A stretch of 64,000 nt of DNA, from NCBI GenBank assembly GCA_026709625.1, contig JAPOSR010000066.1, forward strand, positions 90,947 through 154,946, in the 5' to 3' direction. Every line of letters begins with the position of its first letter. Position 1 is the stretch's first letter. Origin of the DNA: Chloroflexota bacterium (GTDB taxonomy: Bacteria > Chloroflexota > Anaerolineae > Aggregatilineales > Phototrophicaceae). Both the position numbers and the translations under genes were made by a program. The notes under the pieces are model-generated. The model had not been told where the DNA came from. It ran no database searches and saw nothing but the letters and a program-made list of their open reading frames with translations. Positions 44,942 through 55,616 of this stretch are shown piece after piece.

Positions 44942-45580
44942 ATGTCCGACTTCCAACTAGCCGCCCAAAAACGCCAGGCGCGGGGCAAGAAAAACCGTCA
45001 GTTGCGGCGCGCCGGCATTGTGCCGGCCGTCCTTTATGGCCCCTCGACCGACTCGCTAAGCGTGCAGTTTCCCTATCGCGCCATCGAGATGATGCTGATG
45101 GACGCTGGCGGCACCAACCTGATCGACATCGACGTTGAGGGAACAGTGTATCCTTCGCTGGCTCGCGAAGTGCAGCGCGATGTTGTGCGCGGCGATATTC
45201 TGCATGTCGATTTCCTGGCTGTCGACCAGACGCAGCGCATCTCGGTGGAAGTGCCGATTGTCATGGAGGGCCGCAGTCCGGTCGTCGCCGCGCGCGAAGG
45301 CATCCTCATCACCGGTCGCAGCTCGCTGACCTTGGAGGTCTACCCCAGCGATATCCGCGACCGCGTGCTCATTGATCTTTCGCAGCTGACCGAGCTGGGC
45401 GCGGAGGTGCTGGTGCGCGACCTCACCTTCGGCGAGAATGTCGCCGTGCACAATGACCCCAACGAAATGCTGGCGAAGATCGTACAGCCCGCCGCCGCCC
45501 GCGCCGATGCGGACATGGATGAGGTCGACGGCGAGAGCGAAGGCGAAGCGGCCGACGCGGAAGCAGCGCCAGCGGAGTAG
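44942..45580 (+). CDS. rplY: 50S ribosomal protein L25 (TL5/CTC type)
   Basis: 212 residues, the long CTC-type L25. The N-terminal 5S-rRNA-binding domain has QARGKKNRQLRRAGIVPAVL followed by YGPSTDSLSV. The C-terminal beta domain has RDVVRGDILHVDFLAVDQTQ and GRSSLTLEVYPSDIRDRVLI. The tail is acidic (Asp/Glu/Ala rich). An in-frame ATG at 44837 exists, but the ATG at 44942 has an AGGAGG ribosome-binding site 9 bases upstream and matches the family start. It converges on gyrA with an 80-bp gap that shows no clear terminator. Confidence 0.94.
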   Translation: MSDFQLAAQKRQARGKKNRQLRRAGIVPAVLYGPSTDSLSVQFPYRAIEMMLMDAGGTNLIDIDVEGTVYPSLAREVQRDVVRGDILHVDFLAVDQTQRISVEVPIVMEGRSPVVAAREGILITGRSSLTLEVYPSDIRDRVLIDLSQLTELGAEVLVRDLTFGENVAVHNDPNEMLAKIVQPAAARADADMDEVDGESEGEAADAEAAPAE

Positions 45581-45660
45581 TCCCGGCGCAACCCTGTCAA
45601 ACCGCCGGCACCGCGCAAATCGACTCTGCGGGGGGCGAAACATCGGGTCGCCCATTTCGC

Positions 45661-48201
<2,541 letters not shown>

Positions 48202-48258
48202 GGTGTATGGCTGCCACCTTCGCTTCGTCTGTAGATTCGAGCTCAAGGACTAACTAGA

Positions 48259-48267
48259 ATCATACCA
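48259..48267 (-). promoter_or_regulatory. Extended -10 promoter of gyrA
   Basis: The minus strand reads TGGTATGAT, with +1 predicted near 48252. This gives a leader of about 51 nt before the ATG at 48201, with GAAGGTGG as a possible but rather distant ribosome-binding site. Confidence 0.5.
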
Positions 48268-48301
48268 CACAGGCGGCAAACTTGCCATGCCAGAGGCCCG
48301 C

Positions 48302-48427
48302 GGCAGTGGCGAAGCTGCTGGATGCGCGCTGCTTTGCCTCCCCACTCCAAACCCATCTCCGTTCTGGGGACAAAGGGCCGGGGGAGGGGGGGCTTGGTTG
48401 CCACATCCACCAAAATCGCCACTCTCC
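48302..48427 (-). mobile_element. MITE-like element, copy A
   Basis: 126 bp in the gyrA upstream gap. The ends are imperfect inverted repeats of about 40 bp. Left end starts GGCAGTGGCGAAGCTG; the right end on the opposite strand starts GGAGAGTGGCGATTTTGG. Inside each arm is a run of C (GCCTCCCC and AAGCCCCCCC). The element is flanked on both sides by GCCCGC (48296-48301 and 48428-48433), a 6-bp target-site duplication. It matches copy B at 50781-50956 in the arms and in a central CAGAACG stretch. It encodes no protein. With the promoter at 48534 it fills most of the 464-bp gap 48202-48665. Confidence 0.65.
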
Positions 48428-48533
48428 GCCCGCTGGAAACATGCCGGCTCTGTGACGAGCGTATGCAGACTTGGCCGATTTGTGAGCGACCCTGGCAATC
48501 CGCGCGCGAAAAAAAGCTAATTTGGAAAAATTG

Positions 48534-48561
48534 TTGCCCCATGCCAATTCTGCGTTATAAT
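48534..48561 (+). promoter_or_regulatory. Promoter of the small membrane protein gene at 48666
   Basis: TTGCCC (48534-48539), a 16-base spacer and a perfect TATAAT (48556-48561). The +1 near 48568 gives a long leader of about 98 nt, ending in an AGGAGG ribosome-binding site. Confidence 0.6.
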
Positions 48562-48665
48562 CAATCCAAATATGTTGGCGGCGTTGTCAGCCGAGGAAGG
48601 AGACTGCTGCGCACCAACTCTCATCTAACGGAAAGCAACAGTGCAGCGCTTACAGGAGGAATCGA

Positions 48666-49082
48666 ATGGATAGCACCAAAATGATGAGGGGCATCATACC
48701 CGGCATCATGGCTGGATATGTGTTCATGGCATTTATGGGTCCGGGCATGGCGGACATGGTCGGCGGGATGATTTCGGCTGACGCCCTGATAGGCTTCATC
48801 CTGCATATCGTTATCAGCGCGGTAATCGGCGCGGTTTACACAGGTGTCTTCACGGAATTTGTTCAGATGAACAACCCGCTGCTGGATATTGCGGTTGGCG
48901 GTCTCATCTATGGCGTAATTTGGTGGATTGTCGGCGGCCTCATCGTTATGCCCGCTATTGCCGGGGGCAACATTCTGCAGAGTTCGCTGACAGACCCGAG
49001 CCTGTTTGGGCATATCATCTTCGGCCATGTGCTTGCGTTCTTGGTCGTCCTGCGCAATGCCGCGATGGGCATGGACAACTAA
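48666..49082 (+). CDS. Small polytopic membrane protein of unknown function
   Basis: 138 residues with four hydrophobic segments (about 8-32, 40-62, 72-97, 108-130), rich in Gly, Met and Ile. A strong AGGAGG ribosome-binding site, a consensus -10 upstream and a textbook terminator downstream show a well-expressed single-gene unit. The sequence resembles small uncharacterised membrane proteins of the YagU/DUF1440 kind only in general character; I do not assign a family. Codon use is like its neighbours. Confidence 0.8.
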   Translation: MDSTKMMRGIIPGIMAGYVFMAFMGPGMADMVGGMISADALIGFILHIVISAVIGAVYTGVFTEFVQMNNPLLDIAVGGLIYGVIWWIVGGLIVMPAIAGGNILQSSLTDPSLFGHIIFGHVLAFLVVLRNAAMGMDN

Positions 49083-49117
49083 TTCAATCCAAGCCTTCCA
49101 AATCAGAACCATCCACC

Positions 49118-49149
49118 CCGGGCTGGCGAAATGTCAGCCCGGCTTTTTT
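49118..49149 (+). terminator. Rho-independent terminator
   Basis: The stem CCGGGCTG (49118-49125) pairs with CAGCCCGG (49135-49142) around a 9-base loop and is followed by C and six T. It lies 36 bp after the stop of the small membrane protein gene. Confidence 0.9.
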
Positions 49150-49154
49150 GCTTC

Positions 49155-49988
49155 TTATGAATCGAAACTCCAGCGTTCGCTGAGCAGCTGGTAGAGCGGC
49201 GTGGCGCGTTCGCTGTCGAATGGCTTATCGGCGCGGACAATGCCGAGATATGGCGAGCGAAGCGCCAGGATTCCTGCGCTTGCGTCGACCCAGGTCAGCG
49301 ATTTTTCAGCCTCGGGCGCGACCTCAATATGCAGCTTGGCGTCTGCGTCACAGGCTGTGGCGGCGCACTGCTCCGCGACCCATTTTGCCAAATCAGCGCC
49401 CATCTGCTCGGCGAAGGGCGCATCGGCTTCTCGATATTGGACGACGACGCGTTCGGCTTCGTATCGTTGTGGGTCGCCCCAAAATGTGAAATCGGGCGGG
49501 ATATGCCGCCAGACTCTGTCGGCCCGCGCATAGAAAGACAGCCGCGCATAGGGCAGGCCATGTCTGTCTTCCCGCACCAGGGCGCGCGCGCGCTCGCCGG
49601 CGATGGCTAGCGACAGAATATCGCCAGACAGCTCGATTGCATTCTCGGCTTTTAATGTTTGATAACGCTCGAATAGCGTCGATTGCGCCGCCAGCCAAGC
49701 ATCATCGCCGCTTTGTATCTGCAAAAAAGCGCTGCGGTCGCCGATGCGCAGGGCGGCAGCTTCCACTTTGATGGTGTCGGTAAGCTGCTGCGCAATCTCG
49801 TTGCGCGCTTGCACAATCCGCAGGTGCAAGGCCAGCCCGCCCAAAATGAATGCAACAGCCAGCAGCGCGATCAACAGCAGCGCTCGACGCAGGTCGCGCT
49901 GGCGATTTCGCCTGCCTTGCGGGTCTTCGCCATCGGGCTGGTCGATGATATCCGCCTCGACCTCCCATTCAAAATGGATGCGGCTCAC
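49155..49988 (-). CDS. Membrane-anchored protein of unknown function
   Basis: 277 residues. A polar N-terminus is followed by one membrane helix (about 36-58, LLLIALLAVAFILGGLAL) and an extracytoplasmic domain of about 215 residues. This resembles a nuclear transport factor 2-like or lumazine-type alpha+beta domain in pattern (IKVEAAALRIGDRSAFLQIQ, ARLSFYARADRVWRHIPPD), but the assignment is weak. Its ATG overlaps the birA stop by 4 bp, so the two are coupled, though no functional link is evident. Confidence 0.7.
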   Translation of the reverse strand: MSRIHFEWEVEADIIDQPDGEDPQGRRNRQRDLRRALLLIALLAVAFILGGLALHLRIVQARNEIAQQLTDTIKVEAAALRIGDRSAFLQIQSGDDAWLAAQSTLFERYQTLKAENAIELSGDILSLAIAGERARALVREDRHGLPYARLSFYARADRVWRHIPPDFTFWGDPQRYEAERVVVQYREADAPFAEQMGADLAKWVAEQCAATACDADAKLHIEVAPEAEKSLTWVDASAGILALRSPYLGIVRADKPFDSERATPLYQLLSERWSFDS

Positions 49989-50743
49989 TGGAGCTTGCTC
50001 GTCTCCGCCAACGGCGCCAGCTCGCCGACATGAATCGTATGCCGCTCGCCGCAGGCATCCACGACGAGCAATGCGCCATCCGCGTTGATATCCAGCGCCT
50101 TGCCCACCACGCCATTCGCGTTCACCAACTGGCCCAGCGTGCTTTGCCGCCGTCGCCAGCTGTCAATCAGCCCAGCAGTTTCGCTGCGCCGCTGCCATTG
50201 TCGAAGCAAATCCATCAAGTCTCCCGCCAGCTGCGCCCGATCAAGCCGCCTCCCAACTGCCGATTCCAAGCTGGTTGCCGTCTCTGCCAGCGCCGTGCCC
50301 TGAAAATCTGTCCGCACATTGATGCCGATGCCCAGCACCGCGCCAGTGAGCGCCTCGCCCGACCAGCTCGCCTCGCACAAGATGCCGCTGACTTTCTTGC
50401 CAGCGATCTGCACATCGTTGGGCCATTTGATGCCCACATCTTCGCAGCCGAGCTTCTCGGCCAGTTCGCAGACAGCCAAGCCACCCAGCATGGTCACGCG
50501 CGACAGCCAGCTCGCTTTTGGCTGCATAATCACCGACAAAGCCAGCGCTGCGCCGGGCGGCGTATGCCAGCTATTGCCGTTGCGCCCACGACCTGCCGAT
50601 TGCTCGTCGGCAATGACGACTGCTCCACCTGGCGCGCCCTGCTCCAGCCAATCGCGAGCGGCATCGTTGGTGCTGCCAATGCGCTCATAATAGCGAAAGG
50701 GCGCGGCCAGGGTCTTTGCCAGACGCTCCTGCGACAAAGTCAT
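49985..50743 (-). CDS. birA: Biotin-[acetyl-CoA-carboxylase] ligase (monofunctional)
   Basis: 252 residues from the ATG at 50743, with a GAGGAGA ribosome-binding site. The biotin/ATP loop is SAGRGRNGNSWHTPPGAALA, then IKWPNDVQIAGKKVSGIL and GIGINV. A short SH3-like C-terminal domain follows. There is no N-terminal helix-turn-helix domain, so it is a group I ligase and not a repressor. It attaches biotin to the carrier protein of acetyl-CoA or other carboxylases. A longer upstream frame runs into the MITE copy B and is rejected. Confidence 0.95.
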   Translation of the reverse strand: MTLSQERLAKTLAAPFRYYERIGSTNDAARDWLEQGAPGGAVVIADEQSAGRGRNGNSWHTPPGAALALSVIMQPKASWLSRVTMLGGLAVCELAEKLGCEDVGIKWPNDVQIAGKKVSGILCEASWSGEALTGAVLGIGINVRTDFQGTALAETATSLESAVGRRLDRAQLAGDLMDLLRQWQRRSETAGLIDSWRRRQSTLGQLVNANGVVGKALDINADGALLVVDACGERHTIHVGELAPLAETSKLQ

Positions 50744-50780
50744 AACGCTCTCCTCGTGGCGGCCAGCATAGGTCAACCGC

Positions 50781-50956
50781 GGGAGTGGTGAATGCGTGAT
50801 ATGACAACCAAGCCCCCCCATCCCCGGCCCCTTGCCCTCAGAACGAGGGAAGGGAGATTTTCCCTCGCTTCCATAAGCATGGTAGCCCCTCGCTCATTTT
50901 TTGGGGAGAGCTTTGGGGGGGCAAAACAACGCGTATTCACCAAAATCACCACTCCC
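50781..50956 (+). mobile_element. MITE-like element, copy B
   Basis: 176 bp upstream of birA. The left end starts GGGAGTGGTGAATGCG and the right end on the opposite strand starts GGGAGTGGTGATTTTGG. Inward of these arms are AAGCCCCCCC and, on the right, GCCCCCCCAAAGC. The centre has a hairpin-like CTCAGAACGAGGGAAGG stretch. It aligns with copy A over both arms and the core. No target-site duplication is visible. No coding capacity. Confidence 0.6.
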
Positions 50957-51180
50957 TAAATTCACTGCAATCGGCGATTAAGTCTGGCGAGCGCCGGCTT
51001 GTATTTTGCGTTGCTTGGGCTGGCATATGGCGCATTGTAACAGACGCGGCTGTCGCTATCCGTATACGTTGGGGCACACCTTGGTCCTTCCCTACGCGCA
51101 TAACCCTTCGCTCGAATCGCTGCCGACGATTGCGGCGGAGTTGTCGGCGTCTGCCAGCCGATGCGTGAAACTGGGGGGCA
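50957..51180. other. Intergenic stretch, possible decayed coding remnant
   Basis: No convincing gene, RNA or promoter is seen. One plus-strand frame reads YTLGHTLVLPYAHNPSLESL, faintly reminiscent of iron-type alcohol dehydrogenase / maleylacetate reductase sequence, but too short and unsupported to call. Together with copy B this makes up the gap between birA and the GT-C gene. Confidence 0.15.
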
Positions 51181-53766
51181 TTATGGATCTGCTTGACCAC
51201 TTTCGTCCGCGCCGTCTTCGCTGCCTGGCGCGGGCTCGGGCGTCGGAGTAAGCGCGAGGATTTCTGGCGCTGCCGCCCAGTCGATGAGGTAGGCATCCAG
51301 CCGCTGCTCGGGCTCGGCTGCGAATTCTTCATCCCCCTGCATATCGCTTGCCGCCTCGGCCTCCGCGCTCAGGTCCGGGTCAAATTCTGGCGGCTCGGCT
51401 TCTGCTTGCGGCTGCAAGACGAATTCAGCTTTGGGATAGCCAGGCGCATCGCGCAGATACAACCCGACCGCGATGCGATGACCCAGCATGTGTGGCTCGG
51501 GCGGGAACTGATGAAACGTGGTGAAAGCCTCGCCCCAGCGCCAGTAGCCGGTGGGCAGGCGCGGCGCGGCATCGGCTTGCGACAGAATATCACCCGATTC
51601 ATCCAGCAGGTGCGCGAAGATGGTGTACTCTTCTTCGGGTGCCGAGTCGGCTTTCCAGTGCAGGCTGATCTCGTTGCGGCTTATATCCAGCTTGAAGCCT
51701 TCGAGGCGGATGACCTCGTCAAAGACGGGCTGTTCGTCACCAGGGATTTCGTTGAATTCGCTGACTGCGGCTTGCTGGCGCGGCGTCACGACTGCGCCAA
51801 TATCCAGCAGAACGGGCTCGATCGGCCGCCCCGCGCCGTCGGTGGCGGGGATGCTGCTGCCATTTTGCCATTCCACGCGCAGGTAGAATGGATAGCTCCC
51901 ATACGCGGCCGCGCTGATCGGGATGAGGTATTCATCGGGATAAATTGCATCTGCGCGCCACTTGGATGTGCGCAGCCCCCCAGCGCCAGGATACGTCGTA
52001 TACCTGCCGATTGTCTGTTGGTTGTCGTCCACCAGGCGCAAATACAGGCTGTTGTCGGTTGTGGAGGGCGCGCGCACCTGCCAATACAGCGTCAGGCGGA
52101 CCTGGTCGCCGGCTGAATAGCGGCGGTCGCTGCGCTCATAGGCGACCAGCGCCACATCTCCAAACTCGGCATACACCGGGCGGGCGCTTGGCGGCGGCGC
52201 ATCGACCGGGCTGGGCGCACTGTATTGCCCGACGATGACCGTCAGTGGCGCCAGGAATGCCACCAAGCCCAGCGCGCGCAGCTGCCACAGCATGCAACTG
52301 TGCAGCAATTCTTTTGGCACAGCATCGCCAGCGCGCACGAAATCCAGGTTGGGCGGGCGCAGCCAAAAAACCAGCCACCAGACTGTCTCTACCAGCCCGG
52401 CCGCCAGCAGCGGAGCCAGCGCGCCCATCAGCGGGAAGAGCGTTCGCCCCTGCGTCACTGGCGTCAGCATGCTGAGGTAGACGATGCCCAGCGACAACAC
52501 CCCCAGCGTGCCAGCCAAAGTCAACAGATGCGCCAGCTCATACCGAGCGTAGGCAAAGTCGCGGATGGCGAGCAACTGCAAGATCAAAAACAGGCAGCCG
52601 GCAAAGCCGAAGAAAGTGGCCAGATCGAGCAGGACATAAAACAAGCTCGCCAGTTGGATATTGGCTGCGCCGAACAAACCCCAAAATGACATGCGAAACT
52701 GCTGAAATTCGGCGAATCGATCAGCCAGGTCAAAGTACATCCCGCGTGAACCAGCCAAGGTCGCTTGGGTGATGATGCCAAATGGCTCGCCGTACAGCTG
52801 CAGGTTGCGAATATGCCACCAGCCCGCGATTAGCAGCCAGCACAGCGCCAGCAGGTAGAGCATCGTCCGCAGGCCGCGGCCGTCGCCAGTCTTGCGGCGC
52901 GTGAAGAAGGCTGCGCCGACCAGAGCCGGCAGCAGCGCCAGCGAAGTCGTTTTTGTCAGGCAAGCCAAGCCAAAGAGCGCGGCCATCGCCAGGCTGGCGC
53001 GCGTGGAAAATCCATCGCGTAGCGTGCGCAGCAGCAGCAAAATCAGCGCGCTGTTCAGGCACATGGCCAGGCTGTCATTGCCGACCGAGGCGCTGATGAA
53101 AATGAACATGGGGTTCAAGCTGGTCAGGGCGGCCGCCACAAAAGCGACAGTTGGGCGCTGCGGGGCGATCATCTGACCGATGCGGTGGACAAAATATATC
53201 GTGCCAGCGCCCAGCAGCAAACCAAATGCGCGCGCCACCAGCACAGCTAGCCCAGCGCCTTGCCCGGCTGCGAAGCTGTCAATGCGCATCACCCGGTTTT
53301 TGTTGCCGAATGCGTCAGGCTGGTCGACTAGCACATGTGGATTCAGTTGCCGGCGGAGCGCAGCGTCATCCAGGCTTATCGGCGCTGTGATTGCCGCAAC
53401 CGCCAGATAGTAGAGCGGCGGCTGGCTGCCATGCTGCCCATAAAGCGTATCGCGCGCTGCCAAATCTTGCGCGGGCAGGCGGCCGGTCTCGCGCAGGTGC
53501 TGCACATAACCGAAGTGCCACAATTCTTCATTCGCTTCAAATATCGGCGTGGCGAACAGATAGAGCAGGCCAAAGAGCGCATAGAAACCGAGCAGCCATT
53601 GCAGCGGGCTCAATGGAATATCCAGCGAGTCGAGCCAGCGCCAAGCCGCCACAACCGCCTTGAACACGCGCATGCCGATCCACTTTGCCGCTGCTGGGAG
53701 CGGGGCGAGACCGCGCCCCAGCCAAGAGCGGGCAGCGCGCATGAACTTGTGCGCAGCCGCTTTCAT
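51181..53766 (-). CDS. GT-C membrane glycosyltransferase-like protein with C-terminal beta-sandwich modules
   Basis: 861 residues. An N-terminal amphipathic region precedes about ten membrane helices. The GT-C first loop is FEANEELWHFGYVQHLRETG followed by YGQHGSQPPLYYL, the pattern of phospholipid-carrier-dependent transferases. From about residue 525 there is an extracytoplasmic portion with two beta-sandwich-like repeats (DQVRLTLYWQVRAPSTTDNS and EISLHWKADSAPEEEYTIFA), related to the C-terminus of the protein at 57541. The C-terminal tail (about 815-861) is acidic and Pro rich. It is the last gene of the co-directional run from 60673. Confidence 0.75.
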   Translation of the reverse strand: MKAAAHKFMRAARSWLGRGLAPLPAAAKWIGMRVFKAVVAAWRWLDSLDIPLSPLQWLLGFYALFGLLYLFATPIFEANEELWHFGYVQHLRETGRLPAQDLAARDTLYGQHGSQPPLYYLAVAAITAPISLDDAALRRQLNPHVLVDQPDAFGNKNRVMRIDSFAAGQGAGLAVLVARAFGLLLGAGTIYFVHRIGQMIAPQRPTVAFVAAALTSLNPMFIFISASVGNDSLAMCLNSALILLLLRTLRDGFSTRASLAMAALFGLACLTKTTSLALLPALVGAAFFTRRKTGDGRGLRTMLYLLALCWLLIAGWWHIRNLQLYGEPFGIITQATLAGSRGMYFDLADRFAEFQQFRMSFWGLFGAANIQLASLFYVLLDLATFFGFAGCLFLILQLLAIRDFAYARYELAHLLTLAGTLGVLSLGIVYLSMLTPVTQGRTLFPLMGALAPLLAAGLVETVWWLVFWLRPPNLDFVRAGDAVPKELLHSCMLWQLRALGLVAFLAPLTVIVGQYSAPSPVDAPPPSARPVYAEFGDVALVAYERSDRRYSAGDQVRLTLYWQVRAPSTTDNSLYLRLVDDNQQTIGRYTTYPGAGGLRTSKWRADAIYPDEYLIPISAAAYGSYPFYLRVEWQNGSSIPATDGAGRPIEPVLLDIGAVVTPRQQAAVSEFNEIPGDEQPVFDEVIRLEGFKLDISRNEISLHWKADSAPEEEYTIFAHLLDESGDILSQADAAPRLPTGYWRWGEAFTTFHQFPPEPHMLGHRIAVGLYLRDAPGYPKAEFVLQPQAEAEPPEFDPDLSAEAEAASDMQGDEEFAAEPEQRLDAYLIDWAAAPEILALTPTPEPAPGSEDGADESGQADP

Positions 53767-53793
53767 CCGCCGCGCCCCAGACCGCCAGCCATA

Positions 53794-55614
53794 TCAAGAT
53801 CCCGCTGCCGCGAACATCTCGCGCGCGCTTTCGACATAGTTCAGCGATTGATGCCGAAAATAAGTGTTGTAGAGCTCGGCATAGTGCCCGTCCGCGAGCA
53901 AAAGCTGTTCGTGGTTCCCTTCTTCGATAATCTCGCCAGCGCGCAGCACGACGATGCGGTCGGCGCTGCGGACTGTGCTGAGGCGATGCGCGATCAAAAT
54001 GGCGGTCGAGCGCGCCAAGATCAATTCAATGGCGTCTTGAATCTGCGCTTCGGTAAATGGATCGATGCTGGCGGTGGCTTCGTCCAGGATAAATATAGAG
54101 GGTTTTTGCACCAGCACGCGCAGCAGGCTGACCAGTTGCCGCTGCCCGACGCTGAGCATCGCGCCGCGTTCGCCCACATCGCTATTCAGCCCATCGGGCA
54201 GGCTGTCCAGCCATTCGCCATTGCCAATGCTTTGCGAGACTTTGTTGATTTCGTCCAGGCTCGCCAGCGGATTGCCATAGCGAATGTTGTCCAGCACGGT
54301 GCCGCTGAACAAAAATGGCTGTTGTGGCACGATGCCCAGCCGCGCGCGATAACTTGGCATATCCAGCGCGCGAATGTCGGCACCGTCGATCAAGACATTC
54401 CCTTGCTGAAATTCATAATAACGCGTAATCAGCTTGGCGATTGTGCTTTTGCCCGCGCCAGTGTGGCCCACAAAGGCGACATTTTCACCGGGTTTGATAT
54501 CCAGGCAGAAGTTTCGCAATACGGGCTCGCCGCGGTCGTATTGAAAGGTCACATCATCAAACTGGATACGCCCCGGCAGCTGGACAACTTTGTTGCCGGC
54601 GGATTGCAAGACCGAGTTTTCGGCATCAATCAAGGCAAAGATGCGCTCGGCAGCGCTCAGCCCCTGCTGGAACTGGCTCCAAAAGGAAGCTAGATTCATG
54701 AACGGAAACCAGAAGCGGTCTACGCCCTGGATAAACAGATACCATGCGCCCGCGCTGATCAAGCCCGCTCGCGCCGATTCCGCCCCAGCCCAAACCAGCG
54801 CCGACATCGCCACAGCCGACAACACGCCCATCGTAGGGAAGACCAGCGACATAACCATGCCGCGCCGCAGGTTGATCGTATAGCTCAACTTGTTGACCGT
54901 CGAAAACTCGCGGTAGATCATCGCTTCTTGGCGAAAATTCTTGGCGATGCTGATGCCGGTCACGCTTTCCTGGATATTGTCGTTGACCACAGCCATGGCG
55001 CGCGCGCCTTGCCGAGTCACGATGCGCGCCAAGAAGCGAAAAGCCAGCGCGGCCAAGATCACCAAAGGCATCGTCAGCAGCAAGATGACCGTCAACTCGA
55101 CTGAATAGCTCAGCAGCGCGGCGAACAAGATTACCACGCTGAGAAATTGCGAGACGACATCGCTGCCCAGCAGCATGACATCGCCAAATTCCTGCGTATC
55201 GCTGGTGATGCGGCTGATCACCGCGCCGGATTTGTGCCGGTCATAGAAAGCCAGGTCGCGCTCGATAGCTGCCTCGAAAGCGTCTTTGCGCAGCTGCGCC
55301 ACCACACGACCGATGACAACCACAGTGAAGCGCCGCCGGCCATAATTGAACAGGTATTCCGAGGCGGCGATGCCAGCCAGCGCCATGAAGATCAAGCCCA
55401 GCGCATCGCCAGCTGTCACCAGGTCGTCAATAGCCGCGCTGATGAAAACGGGGCGCACAGCCCGCGCGATACCCACGACCACAAAGCCGAGCAAGCCGAG
55501 CCCGACGATGCGCTTGTGCTCGACCAGGTATTCACCAATCCGCCGAAACAGATGCGCATCTGTATAGCGTCGGTCATATTTGTCGCTTTGCAGCCCGCCA
55601 AATATCGCCGCCAT
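53794..55614 (-). CDS. ABC exporter half-transporter (canonical ATPase residues, degenerate signature)
   Basis: 606 residues from the ATG at 55614. Six membrane helices form the N-terminal half. The nucleotide-binding domain has Walker A GHTGAGKST (about 382), signature LSVGQ (about 483, LSGGQ in most), Walker B IFILDEATASID with catalytic Glu (about 507), and the H-loop LIAHRLSTV. The start is two bases after the stop of its partner, so they are co-translated. The partner carries the complementary defect, indicating a heterodimer with one degenerate ATP site as in TM287/288. It probably exports lipid-linked glycan, lipid or drug; the neighbouring GT-C genes favour a glycolipid. Confidence 0.88.
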   Translation of the reverse strand: MAAIFGGLQSDKYDRRYTDAHLFRRIGEYLVEHKRIVGLGLLGFVVVGIARAVRPVFISAAIDDLVTAGDALGLIFMALAGIAASEYLFNYGRRRFTVVVIGRVVAQLRKDAFEAAIERDLAFYDRHKSGAVISRITSDTQEFGDVMLLGSDVVSQFLSVVILFAALLSYSVELTVILLLTMPLVILAALAFRFLARIVTRQGARAMAVVNDNIQESVTGISIAKNFRQEAMIYREFSTVNKLSYTINLRRGMVMSLVFPTMGVLSAVAMSALVWAGAESARAGLISAGAWYLFIQGVDRFWFPFMNLASFWSQFQQGLSAAERIFALIDAENSVLQSAGNKVVQLPGRIQFDDVTFQYDRGEPVLRNFCLDIKPGENVAFVGHTGAGKSTIAKLITRYYEFQQGNVLIDGADIRALDMPSYRARLGIVPQQPFLFSGTVLDNIRYGNPLASLDEINKVSQSIGNGEWLDSLPDGLNSDVGERGAMLSVGQRQLVSLLRVLVQKPSIFILDEATASIDPFTEAQIQDAIELILARSTAILIAHRLSTVRSADRIVVLRAGEIIEEGNHEQLLLADGHYAELYNTYFRHQSLNYVESAREMFAAAGS

Positions 55615-55616
55615 GG

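Noticed and set aside
50744..50821. Upstream start of birA
   Set aside because: The extra residues come from MITE copy B; the ATG at 50743 has a good ribosome-binding site and matches the family.
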